A DNA stretch of 64,000 nt from Castellaniella denitrificans (GCF_027214045.1 NZ_JAPWHE010000005.1:62001-126000), one strand, 5' to 3'; numbered from the stretch's first letter, positions 47,101 through 56,015 are shown. The notes: a model not told the origin generated them from the sequence alone. Program-made: numbers and translations.

Positions 47101-48507
47101 ATGAGGTTTTTCGATCGATTGCTGGGAGGCGCCTTGCTGTGCGCGGCCAGCCTCGGTCTGGCCGGCGCGGCCTGGGCCGAACACGCCGGCGCGCCGGGCA
47201 CGGACCAGACGGTGACCTACAAGCCGGACGTCACCTTCACGTTGCGCACGTCGATCTCCGGCGGCAAGCTGGTGTTCATCGGCGATCGCGGTGCGATCGC
47301 CGACGCGGTCAACCCGGACCTGAAGGTGCCCGAAGGGGCCGTGGTCCAGATCAATCTGATCAACGGCGACGGCGCCACCCACGACATCGCGGTGCCGGAT
47401 TTCCATGCGCATTCGGACCAGATCTCGGGCAAGAACGCGGCCACGGCCATCGTGTTCAGGGCATCGAAAAACGGCACTTACGAGTACCTGTGCACCCTGC
47501 CGGGCCACAAAGCGGCGGGCATGGTCGGCAAGCTGGTCGTCGGTGAGCCTTCCCAGGAGGCCAGAATCGAGGCGCCGCAGATCGCGCACGATCCGTCCAT
47601 CGTCGGGACTCCGGTGGGCAAGCGGGGGCCTCAGATGGTGACGGTGGATCTGCTGACCACCGAGGTCGAGGGCCGCCTCGGCGACAACAGCACCTACCGG
47701 TTCTGGACCTTCAACAACAAGGTGCCGGGGCCGTTCATCCGGGTGCGGGTCGGCGACACGGTCACGGTCAACGTGTCCAACGCCAAGGACAGCACACACA
47801 TCCACTCGGTGGACTTCCACGCGGTCACCGGACCGGGCGGCGGGGCCGCCGTGACCCAGGTGCCGCCAGGCCAGACCAAATCCTTTTCCTTCAAGGCGCA
47901 GCACCCGGGCCTGTTCGTCTACCATTGCGCCACGCCGATGGTGGCCCAGCACATCACCAACGGCATGTACGGCATGATCCTGGTCGAGCCCGAAGGCGGC
48001 CTGCCCAAGGTGGACCGCGAGTTCTACGTCATGCAGGGCGAACTCTATACCGCTCAGGCTCACGGTGGCAGCGGTCTGCAGGAATTCTCGCTGGAAAAAC
48101 TGCTGGCGGAAAACCCCGAGCACATGATGTTCAATGGTTCCATGGACGCGCTGACCAAGATCTACCATATGGAATCCCGGGTCGGGGATACAGTACGGAT
48201 CTTCTTCGGCGTGGGCGGTCCGAACCTGACTTCCAGCTTCCACGTCATCGGCGAGGTCTTCGACCGCGTCTACGATCAGGCCTCGCTGACCAGCAAGCCG
48301 CTGACCGATGTGCAGACCACGCTGGTGCCCCCGGGCGGGGCCACGATGGTGGAGTTCAAGACCGACTATCCGGGCCGCTACCTGTTGGTGGACCACGCCC
48401 TGTCGCGGGTGGAAAAGGGGCTGGCGGGCTTCCTGACCGTCAAGGGCAAGGAAGACCCGGCGATCTTCCACAGCGACGAGCCGGTCGACCCGCATTCGGG
48501 ACACTGA
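47101..48507 (+). CDS. nirK: Copper nitrite reductase with an extra N-terminal cupredoxin domain
   Basis: A 468-residue periplasmic enzyme that reduces nitrite to NO. A signal peptide (1-26) is followed by an extra cupredoxin (about 35-150) with a full type 1 copper set: H94 (ATHDIAVP), C131, H136 and M141 (CTLPGHKAAGM). The NirK core follows: type 1 ligands H235, C276, H284, M289; type 2 histidines H240, H275 and the one in LLVDHALSR; catalytic His in SSFHVIGE. Typical NirK is about 100 residues shorter. The fused cupredoxin, known from Hyphomicrobium, may be a built-in electron donor. A strong terminator follows. Confidence 0.95.
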   Translation: MRFFDRLLGGALLCAASLGLAGAAWAEHAGAPGTDQTVTYKPDVTFTLRTSISGGKLVFIGDRGAIADAVNPDLKVPEGAVVQINLINGDGATHDIAVPDFHAHSDQISGKNAATAIVFRASKNGTYEYLCTLPGHKAAGMVGKLVVGEPSQEARIEAPQIAHDPSIVGTPVGKRGPQMVTVDLLTTEVEGRLGDNSTYRFWTFNNKVPGPFIRVRVGDTVTVNVSNAKDSTHIHSVDFHAVTGPGGGAAVTQVPPGQTKSFSFKAQHPGLFVYHCATPMVAQHITNGMYGMILVEPEGGLPKVDREFYVMQGELYTAQAHGGSGLQEFSLEKLLAENPEHMMFNGSMDALTKIYHMESRVGDTVRIFFGVGGPNLTSSFHVIGEVFDRVYDQASLTSKPLTDVQTTLVPPGGATMVEFKTDYPGRYLLVDHALSRVEKGLAGFLTVKGKEDPAIFHSDEPVDPHSGH

Positions 48508-48542
48508 ACGGGGATCGGACGCCGCCTGATTCCGTCTCTCGC

Positions 48543-48574
48543 AAACGCCCCGACATGGATCGGGGCGTTTTTTT
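48543..48574 (+). terminator. Rho-independent terminator after nirK
   Basis: AAACGCCCCGA and TCGGGGCGTTT form a perfect stem with a six-base loop (CATGGA), followed by a run of T. It stops just before the ectR promoter. Confidence 0.92.
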
Positions 48575-48577
48575 GCC

Positions 48578-48626
48578 TTGACCCTGATTATTCATGGGCT
48601 TATCATTTCAATAGAAATTAATTCTA
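48578..48626 (+). promoter_or_regulatory. Promoter and probable operator of the ectRABCD operon
   Basis: TTGACC (48578-48583), a 17-base spacer and TATCAT (48601-48606) form a good sigma-70 promoter, giving a start near 48613. The inverted repeat TAGAA-N5-TTCTA at 48612-48626 lies on that start and is a candidate EctR site. The region is AT-rich compared with its surroundings. Confidence 0.7.
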
Positions 48627-48643
48627 GAGGACATATCACCGTC

Positions 48644-49180
48644 ATGACTACCCAGACGGATGCGCAGCAGGCATACGACCTGCGGATCCTGCGGGCCGTG
48701 CGCCGCATCACCCGGGCCGTCGCCCTGCATTCCCGGCAATTGTCCGCCTGCAGCCACATCACCGGCCCTCAACTGGTCTGCTTGCGGACTGTGATCGAGA
48801 AGGGACCGATGACGGCCACGGCCATCAGCCGCGAGGTCCACGTCAGTGCCAGCACGGTCGTCGGCATCCTCGATCGTCTGGAAGACAAGGGCTTGATCGT
48901 GCGCGAGCGCGGTCGCGCGGACCGTCGGATCGTGTTCGTCAGCGCCACCGACGCCGGCCGCGATCTGGCGCGGGATACTCCGTCGCTCCTGCAGCAGAAG
49001 CTTGCCGAGGCGTTGAAGGCGCTGCCGGAACTGGAGCAGGCCACCATCACCCTGTCGCTGGAGCGCGTGGTGGATCTGATCGAGTCCGGCGCCGGGCTGG
49101 TCCCGGCGGTCGACCCCCAGTCGCCCATGCTGGACGTCCCGGTGGGCGGCGTGGCGCCCGAATCCGGGCTGGTGGTTTGA
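48644..49180 (+). CDS. ectR: MarR-family regulator of ectoine synthesis (EctR-like)
   Basis: A 178-residue winged-helix protein (MTATAISREVHVSASTVVGILDRLEDKGLIVRERGRADRRIVFVSATDAG). It lies directly upstream of and overlaps ectA, and EctR repressors of this kind control ect genes in methylotrophs and others. There ectR is usually apart or divergent; here it is the first gene of the operon. ATG 48644 is 13 bases from AGAGG; the frame before it holds the promoter. Confidence 0.87.
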   Translation: MTTQTDAQQAYDLRILRAVRRITRAVALHSRQLSACSHITGPQLVCLRTVIEKGPMTATAISREVHVSASTVVGILDRLEDKGLIVRERGRADRRIVFVSATDAGRDLARDTPSLLQQKLAEALKALPELEQATITLSLERVVDLIESGAGLVPAVDPQSPMLDVPVGGVAPESGLVV

Positions 49181-49713
49181 CGGCTCGCTTGCCGCCGGAC
49201 CGCCGGGCGCGGCTGCGCCCGCCGGATCGAGCGGACGGGCCGGCGCTGCGGGATCTCGTGGCGCGCTGTCCGCCGCTGGATCTGAATTCCGTCTACCTCT
49301 ATCTGCTCCTGACCGAGCATTTCCCCGACACCTGCATCCTGGCCGAGGACGACGAGGGCCTGCTGGGCATGGTGACGGGCTACCGCCCCCCGGGCCGGGA
49401 CGACACGCTGTTCGTCTGGCAAGTGGCGGTCGACCCGCGGGCGCGCGGCCGGGGGTTGGGCCTGGACATGTTGTTGGGCCTGTTGTCGCGCTGCGCGCGG
49501 CATCCGGCGCACTGGATCGAGACGACGGTAGGGCCCGGGAACCGGGCCTCCCGCGCGTTGTTTTCCCGGCTGGCCGCCCGATTGGGCGCTCCGCTGGGTG
49601 AAACGGCGCTGTTCGACGCCGCGCTGTTCGGCGCGGACGCTCACGAGGCCGAGCCGCTACTGCGCATCGGCCCGTTCACACCGCCGGCCCCGGACGCGGA
49701 CCGGATTCCATGA
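49177..49713 (+). CDS. ectA: L-2,4-diaminobutyrate acetyltransferase
   Basis: A 178-residue GNAT enzyme that acetylates diaminobutyrate, the second step to ectoine. Evidence: LNSVYLYLLLTEHFPDTCILAED, GYRPPGRDDTLFVWQVAVDPRARGRGLGLDMLLGLL (acetyl-CoA loop) and ETTVGPGNRASRALF, all typical of EctA. The only suitable start is TTG 49177, which overlaps the ectR stop (TTGA), so translation depends on coupling. Confidence 0.94.
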   Translation: MTARLPPDRRARLRPPDRADGPALRDLVARCPPLDLNSVYLYLLLTEHFPDTCILAEDDEGLLGMVTGYRPPGRDDTLFVWQVAVDPRARGRGLGLDMLLGLLSRCARHPAHWIETTVGPGNRASRALFSRLAARLGAPLGETALFDAALFGADAHEAEPLLRIGPFTPPAPDADRIP

Positions 49714-49733
49714 ACGATGAAAAGGAGGAACCC

Positions 49734-51041
49734 ATGGACTTGAAAATTTTCGACCGGATGGAGTCGGAGGTCAGAGGCTACGTCCGGTCGTTTCCAGTCA
49801 TTTTCAGCAAGGCGCGGGGCTCGGAGCTGTTTGACGAGGACGGTCGCGGCTATCTCGATTTCTTCAGCGGCGCGGGCACGCTGAACTATGGGCACAACAA
49901 TCCGATCCTGCGCGAGCGCATGATGGCGTATCTGGAGTCCGACGGCGTGACCCATGGCCTGGATATGGCCACCAGCGCCAAAAAATATTTCATGCAGACG
50001 ATGAGCCGGCTGGTGCTCGAACCGCGCGGCCTGGATTACGTGCTGCAGTTCACCGGCCCAACGGGCACCAATGCGGTCGAGGCGGCGTTGAAGCTCGCGC
50101 GTCAGGTCAAGGGCCGTCAGAATGTGATTTCCTTCACGCACGGCTTCCATGGCGTGTCCGGCGGCTCGCTGGCGGCCACGGCCAACAGGAAATTCCGCAA
50201 GGCCGCCGGCGTGGCGCTGGGCAACATCAGCTTCATGCCCTATGACGGCTATTTCGGCCCGGACGTGAACACCATGGCCTACCTGGAGCGCATGCTGGAC
50301 GATCCCAGCAGCGGCCTGGACCACCCGGCGGCGGTGATCGTCGAGACGGTCCAGGGCGAAGGCGGGGTGAATGTGGCTTCGCAGCGCTGGCTGCGCGAAC
50401 TGGAGCGTCTGTGCAGGCGCCACGACATGCTGCTGATCGTCGATGACATCCAGGTCGGTTGCGGACGCACGGGCGGCTTCTTCAGTTTCGAGACGGCGGG
50501 GATCACGCCGGACATCGTCACGCTGTCGAAGTCCCTGTCGGGCTTCGGACTGCCCATGTCGCTGGTGCTGTTGCGCCGAGAGCTCGACGTCTGGGAACCC
50601 GGCGCGCACAGTGGCACTTTCCGCGGCAACAACCTGGCGTTCGTCACTGCGGCCCAGGCGCTGGAGACCTACTGGGCCGACGCGGCGCTGAGCGAGGAGG
50701 TCGCCGCCAAGGAGCGCCTGGTGCGCGATTGGCTGGAAAACCTGGCGCACAGTTGCCGGAACGCGGGACTGGGCGTGCGTGGACGTGGATTGATCCAGGG
50801 GCTGGTCGCGCCGGTGGGCGATGGCCTGGCAGGCCGGATCGCGCGCCGCGCCTTCGAGCAAGGCGTGGTGATCGAAACCTCCGGGGCGCACGACGAAGTG
50901 CTCAAGGTGCTGCCCGCCCTGACCATTTCTCGCGAGCAGTTGCAGCGTGGGCTGGAAATCATCGAGCGCAGCGTGGGCGAGGTGCTGGCCGGCGAGGGAC
51001 TCCGTCCCCGGGCGCTGAAGGTTGCGGGAGGTGAACGATGA
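49734..51041 (+). CDS. ectB: Diaminobutyrate-2-oxoglutarate aminotransferase
   Basis: A 435-residue PLP aminotransferase that makes diaminobutyrate from aspartate semialdehyde, the first step to ectoine. Start sequence [24 protein letters not shown] is typical of EctB. PLP lysine K266 in [30 protein letters not shown] and [18 protein letters not shown] are conserved. ATG 49734 follows a perfect AAGGAGG at 6 nt; ATG 49710, overlapping the ectA stop, is less likely. It overlaps ectC by four bases. Confidence 0.96.
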   Translation: MDLKIFDRMESEVRGYVRSFPVIFSKARGSELFDEDGRGYLDFFSGAGTLNYGHNNPILRERMMAYLESDGVTHGLDMATSAKKYFMQTMSRLVLEPRGLDYVLQFTGPTGTNAVEAALKLARQVKGRQNVISFTHGFHGVSGGSLAATANRKFRKAAGVALGNISFMPYDGYFGPDVNTMAYLERMLDDPSSGLDHPAAVIVETVQGEGGVNVASQRWLRELERLCRRHDMLLIVDDIQVGCGRTGGFFSFETAGITPDIVTLSKSLSGFGLPMSLVLLRRELDVWEPGAHSGTFRGNNLAFVTAAQALETYWADAALSEEVAAKERLVRDWLENLAHSCRNAGLGVRGRGLIQGLVAPVGDGLAGRIARRAFEQGVVIETSGAHDEVLKVLPALTISREQLQRGLEIIERSVGEVLAGEGLRPRALKVAGGER

Positions 51042-51433
51042 TCGTGCGCAACGTCGAAGACGTGATCGGGACCGACCAGGAAATCATCACGGAGAACTGG
51101 ACCAGCCGCCGGGTGCTGCTGTCCCGGGACGGCATGGGGTTTTCTTTTCATGAGACCGTGATCTTTCCGGGCACCGAGACGCACATCCATTACCGCAATC
51201 ACCTGGAAGCCGTGTGGTGCATCGAGGGGGACGGCGAGATCGAGACCATCGCCGACGGCCGGAAATACGCCTTGGGCCCCGGCGTGGTCTACGCGCTGGA
51301 CCAGCATGACGAGCATTGGCTGCGCGGCGGTGAGCGGCCGTTGCGGGTGATCTGCGTGTTCAACCCTCCGTTGACGGGCCGCGAGGTCCATGATGCCTCA
51401 GGCGTCTATCCGGAGGCGGACGCCGCCGCCTGA
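51038..51433 (+). CDS. ectC: L-ectoine synthase
   Basis: A 131-residue cupin enzyme that closes the ring of N-acetyl-diaminobutyrate to ectoine. It begins [16 protein letters not shown] and has the EctC-typical [50 protein letters not shown]. Full length. Starts within the ectB stop (ATGA), as in a tightly coupled operon. Confidence 0.97.
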   Translation: MIVRNVEDVIGTDQEIITENWTSRRVLLSRDGMGFSFHETVIFPGTETHIHYRNHLEAVWCIEGDGEIETIADGRKYALGPGVVYALDQHDEHWLRGGERPLRVICVFNPPLTGREVHDASGVYPEADAAA

Positions 51434-51455
51434 TTGATTGGGAGTCGATGAAAAG

Positions 51456-52358
51456 ATGAAGGATTTTTACGTATCACGGACGGGGCGGGACGCGGCGCTG
51501 ATCGCGCGTGGCGATCCCGTGGTGTACGACGAGGGCCGTTATGCCGATGCGCTGGATGAGGCGCAATTGCGGGCCTACGAACAGGATGGCTTCCTGGTGC
51601 TGCCTGGCGTGCTCGATGCCGACGAGGTCGAGGCATTGCGCCGCGAGGCGCTGGCGCTGGAGCACGATCCGGCGGTGCGCGAAGGCGAGGAAGTCATCCG
51701 CGAGCCGGGCGGCAAGGCCCTGCGATCGATCTTCCGGGTTCACGAACTGGGGCGGCTGATGGCCGAGCTGCCGCGTGATCCCAGGCTGCTGGATGTGGCG
51801 CGCCAGATCCTGGGGTCCGAGGTCTACATTCATCAGTCACGGGTGAACATGAAACCCGCGCTCGATGGCAAGGAGTTCTATTGGCATTCCGACTTCGAGA
51901 CCTGGCATGTGGAGGATGGCATGCCGGCCATGCGTGCGCTGAGCTGCTCGGTGCTGTTGACGGACAACACCGCCTTCAATGGGCCGCTCACGCTGATCCC
52001 GGGTTCGCACCGGCAGTTCGTGGCTTGCGTGGGCGAGACGCCCGAGGATCATTACCGGACTTCGCTGCGCCGCCAGGAAGTGGGTGTGCCCGACCCGGTC
52101 AGCCTGCGCCTGTTGGCCGAAAAGGGCGGGTTGCGCGCGATCACGGCGCCGGCAGGCTCGGTGGTCTTCTTTGACTGCAACACGCTGCACAGTTCGGGCG
52201 GCAACCTGTCGCCCTGGCCGCGCAGCAATGTCTTCATGGTCTACAACAGCGTGGAAAATCGCCTGGAGGCGCCGTTCCATGGCATGAAGCCCAGGCCTGA
52301 GCATATCGCGGCGCGGCGTTCGGCCGAGCCGCTGACGCCATTGCGGGTAGCCGCCTAA
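51456..52358 (+). CDS. ectD: Ectoine 5-hydroxylase
   Basis: A 300-residue non-heme iron, 2-oxoglutarate-dependent dioxygenase that makes 5-hydroxyectoine. Iron ligands H144 and D146 in FYWHSDFETWHVEDGMPAMRALS (the EctD signature) and H245 in NTLHSSGGN. Start ATG 51456; a TTG at 51438 in frame is the alternative. It is the last gene of the operon; no aspartokinase gene (ask_ect) follows. A tandem repeat separates it from the convergent ehu genes. Confidence 0.96.
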   Translation: MKDFYVSRTGRDAALIARGDPVVYDEGRYADALDEAQLRAYEQDGFLVLPGVLDADEVEALRREALALEHDPAVREGEEVIREPGGKALRSIFRVHELGRLMAELPRDPRLLDVARQILGSEVYIHQSRVNMKPALDGKEFYWHSDFETWHVEDGMPAMRALSCSVLLTDNTAFNGPLTLIPGSHRQFVACVGETPEDHYRTSLRRQEVGVPDPVSLRLLAEKGGLRAITAPAGSVVFFDCNTLHSSGGNLSPWPRSNVFMVYNSVENRLEAPFHGMKPRPEHIAARRSAEPLTPLRVAA

Positions 52359-52383
52359 CGTTTTCCGGGCGGCGGCAGTTCGT

Positions 52384-52618
52384 CCACCTCGCGGCTTGTA
52401 CGCCGCTCGGATTCGTCAGGCACCGGACAGTCCGCAGGGGACTGTCCAGTGTCCAGCCTCGCCCACCTCGCGGCTTGTACGCCGCTCGGATTCGTCAGGC
52501 ACCGGACAGTCCGCAGGGGACTGTCCAGTGTCCAGCCTCGCCCACCTCGCGGCTTGTACGCCGCTCGGATTCGTCAGGCACCGGACAGTCCGCAGGGGAC
52601 TGTCCAGTGTCCAGCCTC
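52384..52618. repeat. Tandem 79-bp repeat, about three copies
   Basis: GCGGCTTGTACGCCGC recurs at 52391, 52470 and 52549, an exact 79-base period. Each unit has that hairpin and a second one, GGACAGTCC-GCAGG-GGACTGTCC. It fills the gap between the convergent ectD and ehuA genes and runs into the ehuA stop codon. It shares 29 bases (two differences) with the 48-bp repeat after aceA. Confidence 0.95.
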
Positions 52619-53429
52619 ATCCACCCTGGCGGGTGTCGATGAAAGTCTTCAGGAATTCCCGGGTGCGGTCTTCGCGCGGCTCGGTGAACATGATCTCGGG
52701 CGGCGCCTGTTCCACCACCACACCCTTGTCGAAGAAGCACACCCGGTCCGAGATCTGGCGGGCGAATTCCATTTCGTGGGTCACCAGCAACATGGTCAGG
52801 TCGTGTTCCTCGGACAGGCGGCGGATGACGGTCAGCACTTCGCCGACCAGCTCCGGGTCCAGGGCCGAGGTCGGTTCGTCGAACAGCATGATGTTCGGAC
52901 GCATGGCCAGCGCGCGCGCGATGGCCACGCGTTGTTGCTGTCCGCCGGACAATTGGCTCGGGAACTTGTCGGCATGATCGATCATGCCGACGAGGTCCAG
53001 GTATTCATGGGCGCGGCGGTCGGCCTCGGCTTTGGACAGACCCAGCACATGGACGGGCGATTCGGTGACGTTGCGCCGCACCGTCATATGGGGAAACAGA
53101 TTGAACTGCTGGAACACCATGCCCATTTCCTTGCGCATGGCGCGCAGGTGGGACTCGCTGGCGGGCACGGGCCGGCCGTCGCGGTATTCGTGCCATAGAG
53201 GTTTGCCGGCCACGTGGATCAGGCCTTCGTCGATGGTCTCCAGCGTCATCAGGATGCGCAGGACCGTGGATTTGCCCGAACCCGAGGGGCCGATGATCGT
53301 GACTTTCTCGCCCTTGGCCACCTGGAAATCCAGGTGATCGAGCACGGTCGCGTCGCCGAATCGCTTGACGACCTGATCCATGACGATGATGGGGGAGGCC
53401 GGATCGGGAGGGTTCGAAATATCGTTCAT
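52617..53429 (-). CDS. ehuA: Ectoine/hydroxyectoine ABC transporter ATP-binding protein (EhuA-like)
   Basis: A 270-residue ABC ATPase of the polar amino acid type. Walker A GPSGSGKST, Q-loop VFQQFNLFPHMTV, signature LSGGQQQRVAIARAL, Walker B IMLFDEPTSALDPE, H-loop VTHEME. It powers import through the two permeases encoded upstream. Naming as Ehu rests on the neighbouring ect operon and the gene set; by motif alone it could be a glutamine-type transporter. Confidence 0.85.
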   Translation of the reverse strand: MNDISNPPDPASPIIVMDQVVKRFGDATVLDHLDFQVAKGEKVTIIGPSGSGKSTVLRILMTLETIDEGLIHVAGKPLWHEYRDGRPVPASESHLRAMRKEMGMVFQQFNLFPHMTVRRNVTESPVHVLGLSKAEADRRAHEYLDLVGMIDHADKFPSQLSGGQQQRVAIARALAMRPNIMLFDEPTSALDPELVGEVLTVIRRLSEEHDLTMLLVTHEMEFARQISDRVCFFDKGVVVEQAPPEIMFTEPREDRTREFLKTFIDTRQGG

Positions 53430-53436
53430 TGTTCGT

Positions 53437-54129
53437 TCAATGCAGCGGAATGCCGCGTTTGGGCAAGCGTTCGTCCAGGATGCGCACGCCGGCGGAGGCG
53501 ATCAGGGTCAGGATCAGGTACAGCGCGCCCACCAGGGTCAGCGGCACCATGTAGTTGAAGCTGCGGTCGCCGATGATGCGCGCGACGTTGAGCATTTCCA
53601 GGATGGACACCACCGACAGCACGGGCACGTCCTTCATGATGGACACCAGGTAGTTGCCCAGGGCCGGGACGATGCGGGGGATCGCCTGGGGCAGGATGAT
53701 CACCGTGAATGTGCGCAGTGGCGAGATGTCCAGGGCGCGCGCGGCCTCGGTCTGGCCCCGGGTGATCGATTCCAGCCCGGCGCGGTAGACCTCGGACATA
53801 TAGGCACTGTATTGCACGCCCAGCGCCAGCGCCCCCGTCAGGAAAGCGGGCAGCACCAGGCCGTATTCCGGCAGCACGTAGTACAGGAAGAACAGTTGCA
53901 CCAGCAGGGGCGTGTCGCGCAGGAATTCCGTGAATACCCGGGCGGGCCAGGAGATCAGCCGGATGCGCACGCTCTTCAGGGCCGCCAGCACCAGGCCCAG
54001 CGCGGCGCCGACCACGAAGCCCAGCAAGGTGGCCTCGATCGTGACGACCAGGCCGCGCAGCAGGATAGGCAGGATCGACCAGGCGAATACCCAGTCGTTG
54101 GCGGTGTTCCATTCGATGCCGAACAGCAT
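53437..54129 (-). CDS. ehuD: Ectoine/hydroxyectoine ABC transporter permease (EhuD-like)
   Basis: A 230-residue HisM/GlnP-family permease with about five helices and the EAA-like loop EAARALDISPLRTFTVIILPQAIPRIVPALGN that contacts the ATPase. Starts at ATG 54129, immediately after the stop of the other permease, so the two are translated together. Confidence 0.85.
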   Translation of the reverse strand: MLFGIEWNTANDWVFAWSILPILLRGLVVTIEATLLGFVVGAALGLVLAALKSVRIRLISWPARVFTEFLRDTPLLVQLFFLYYVLPEYGLVLPAFLTGALALGVQYSAYMSEVYRAGLESITRGQTEAARALDISPLRTFTVIILPQAIPRIVPALGNYLVSIMKDVPVLSVVSILEMLNVARIIGDRSFNYMVPLTLVGALYLILTLIASAGVRILDERLPKRGIPLH

Positions 54130-54801
54130 TCAGACCCCCCTGGCGCGCCAGCGCCCGACATGGGTTTCCAGGAGTCGCATCAGGCCGGCCAAGACCAGTG
54201 CCATGCCGAAATACATCAGCAGCAGCAGGGTGTAGACCCCGACGCTGTCCTGGGTGAAGTTGCGCACGCGTTCCGCCTGGAAAGCCAGGTCGCCCAGGCC
54301 GATCAGCGACACCAGGGCCGTGTCCTTCAGATTCTGCACGGCCAGGTTGCAGAAGCTGGGCATCATCTCCGGGATGGCTTGAGGGATGGCGATGCGCCAC
54401 ATCGTCTGGCGCGGTGTGAAGTCCAGCGCCTTGGCTGCTTCGTGCTGGCTGCGGGGCACGGCCTGGATCGCGCCGCGCACGACTTCGGCGCCATAGGCGC
54501 CGATGTTCAGGCTCAGGGCCAGCGTGCCCGCCACGACCGGCGGCAGGCGCAGGTCCATGCCCAGGGCCTGTCCCAGCACCGGCAGGGCGAAAAACAGCCA
54601 GAAGAGCTGGACCAGCAATGACGTACCCCGGAAGACTTCGATCAAGGCGATGGAAGTCCAGCGGCAGGGCAGGGACCGCGACAGGCGGCCGATACCGAAC
54701 AAAAAGGAAAACACCGCCCCCAGGAGGGTGGAATACAGGGCCAGCCGGATCGTGACCCAGGCGCCCTCCATCAGGGGGTTCAGGTAGGACAGCCAGTCCA
54801 T
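54130..54801 (-). CDS. ehuC: Ectoine/hydroxyectoine ABC transporter permease (EhuC-like)
   Basis: A 223-residue permease of the same family with about five helices (IRLALYSTLLGAVFSFLFGIG, ALIEVFRGTSLLVQLFWLFFALP and others) and the EAA loop HEAAKALDFTPRQTMWRIAIPQAIPEMMPS. It forms the channel with EhuD. Seven bases separate it from the binding protein gene. Confidence 0.85.
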   Translation of the reverse strand: MDWLSYLNPLMEGAWVTIRLALYSTLLGAVFSFLFGIGRLSRSLPCRWTSIALIEVFRGTSLLVQLFWLFFALPVLGQALGMDLRLPPVVAGTLALSLNIGAYGAEVVRGAIQAVPRSQHEAAKALDFTPRQTMWRIAIPQAIPEMMPSFCNLAVQNLKDTALVSLIGLGDLAFQAERVRNFTQDSVGVYTLLLLMYFGMALVLAGLMRLLETHVGRWRARGV

Positions 54802-54808
54802 GCGGCGC

Positions 54809-55681
54809 TCAGCCGGCGCAGAGCTGCGCCGTAGAGCGCTCGAAGGATTGCGAGGCGTCCTCGGCGGAGAAGCCGTAGCCGCTCATGATCTTCTTCCAGT
54901 CGTCGGTCTTCTTGAACTTCGCCAGTTCCTTGTTCACGGCGTCACGCAGCGCGCCGGAATCCTTCGAGAAAGCGAAACCGCCCCAGCTGCGGACCGCCTG
55001 GCCGTCCACCACGGGGTCCTTGAAATCGCTGGCGACCTCGGTCTTGCCCTTGCTCTTGGCGGCCAGTTCGCCGACCGTCAGGCTGGTGGCGGCGTAGCCG
55101 TCCGCGCGTCCGGTGGTCACAGTGGAGATCGCGTCCGCATTGTTGGCGATGGTGACGATCCGGTCGGCGGGGACTTTCAGGGCCTGGAGGATTTCCAACT
55201 GGTCGGCGCCGGCCATGATGGCGATCTTGCCACCCGAATTGGCGAAGCTTTCGTAGCCGTGCAGGTTCTTCGGATTGCCCTTGGCGACCAGCAGTCCCTC
55301 GCCGTAGGAACTGTTCGGCTCGGAATAGAGCACCTGCTTGCAGCGCTGCGGCAGGATGGCCATTTCCGCGGCGACCATGTCGTAGCGATCGGCCTGGAGG
55401 CCCGGGATCAGGGAGCCGAACGCCGTCGTGGTCCACTCGATTTTGCCAATCCCCAGGGCTTTCGCGATGTGCTTGGCCACGTCCGGGCCGACACCCTTGG
55501 CCTCGCCCTTCAGATCCATGTAGCCGTAGGGGATTTCATTGGCGACGGCCACCCGCAGCGTGCCGCGGTCGCGGATGGCGTCGAGATCGGCGGCCTGCGC
55601 GGCGGCGCCCAGACCCAGGACACAGGCGGCTGCGGCCAGCAGCCGGGGAGTCAGTGCGGATTGCTTGAGTGCGGTTTTCAT
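54809..55681 (-). CDS. ehuB: Ectoine/hydroxyectoine-binding periplasmic protein (EhuB-like)
   Basis: A 290-residue solute-binding protein of family 3. A signal peptide (about 1-30, ending AAAQAAD) precedes IRDRGTLRVAVANEIPYGYMDLKGEAKGVGPDVAKHIAKALGI, the binding fold. The start GTLRVAVANEIPYGY and the ect context support EhuB. A strong promoter (TTGATT-N16-TATAAT) and AGGAGGG ribosome-binding site precede it, so it heads the ehuBCDA operon. No eut ectoine-degradation genes follow, so import is probably for osmoprotection. Confidence 0.87.
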   Translation of the reverse strand: MKTALKQSALTPRLLAAAACVLGLGAAAQAADLDAIRDRGTLRVAVANEIPYGYMDLKGEAKGVGPDVAKHIAKALGIGKIEWTTTAFGSLIPGLQADRYDMVAAEMAILPQRCKQVLYSEPNSSYGEGLLVAKGNPKNLHGYESFANSGGKIAIMAGADQLEILQALKVPADRIVTIANNADAISTVTTGRADGYAATSLTVGELAAKSKGKTEVASDFKDPVVDGQAVRSWGGFAFSKDSGALRDAVNKELAKFKKTDDWKKIMSGYGFSAEDASQSFERSTAQLCAG

Positions 55682-55732
55682 GAGAGCCCTCCTGGATATA
55701 TATGTATGAAATGATCTCTAGGCGAAATATGC

Positions 55733-55760
55733 ATTATAGAATGATTTGTGTACTAATCAA
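55733..55760 (-). promoter_or_regulatory. Promoter of the ehuBCDA operon
   Basis: On the minus strand TTGATT (55760-55755), 16-base spacer, TATAAT (55738-55733). The -10 lies in a near-palindrome CATTATAGAATG, which may be an operator. The transcript would start about 45 bases before ehuB. Confidence 0.8.
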
Positions 55761-55800
55761 TTCATGTGGAATCTTATCGCCGGGTGGGAAAGGATGTGCG

Positions 55801-56010
55801 GGTACGGAAAATCCTTCGGGAGTCGATAGCGCAATTTTCTTGCCGCATTGGAGGGGTGGCGTGCTAGGATTCACCCGTCAATTCTCTGCGGAACGCGCGC
55901 ACCGCATGGGAAAGGCTTGAGAAGCGTGGAAAATCTTCCAGGTGCGGAAAGTCGTCCGGGTTCGGGTGGAGCAACTTTCTTGCCTCGAAGGGGCGGGCTG
56001 TGCTAGGATT
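55801..56010 (+). repeat. Duplicated 70-bp segment with promoter-like elements before aroG
   Basis: Segments 55801-55871 and 55942-56010 are diverged copies: both read G-T-[AG]-CGGAAA-..., then GCAA-YTTTCTTGCC, a G-rich run, and finally GTGCTAGGATT. CTTGCC and TAGGAT are possible -35 and -10 elements 18-19 bases apart. The second copy ends just before the leader peptide start. Confidence 0.7.
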
Positions 56011-56015
56011 TGTCG

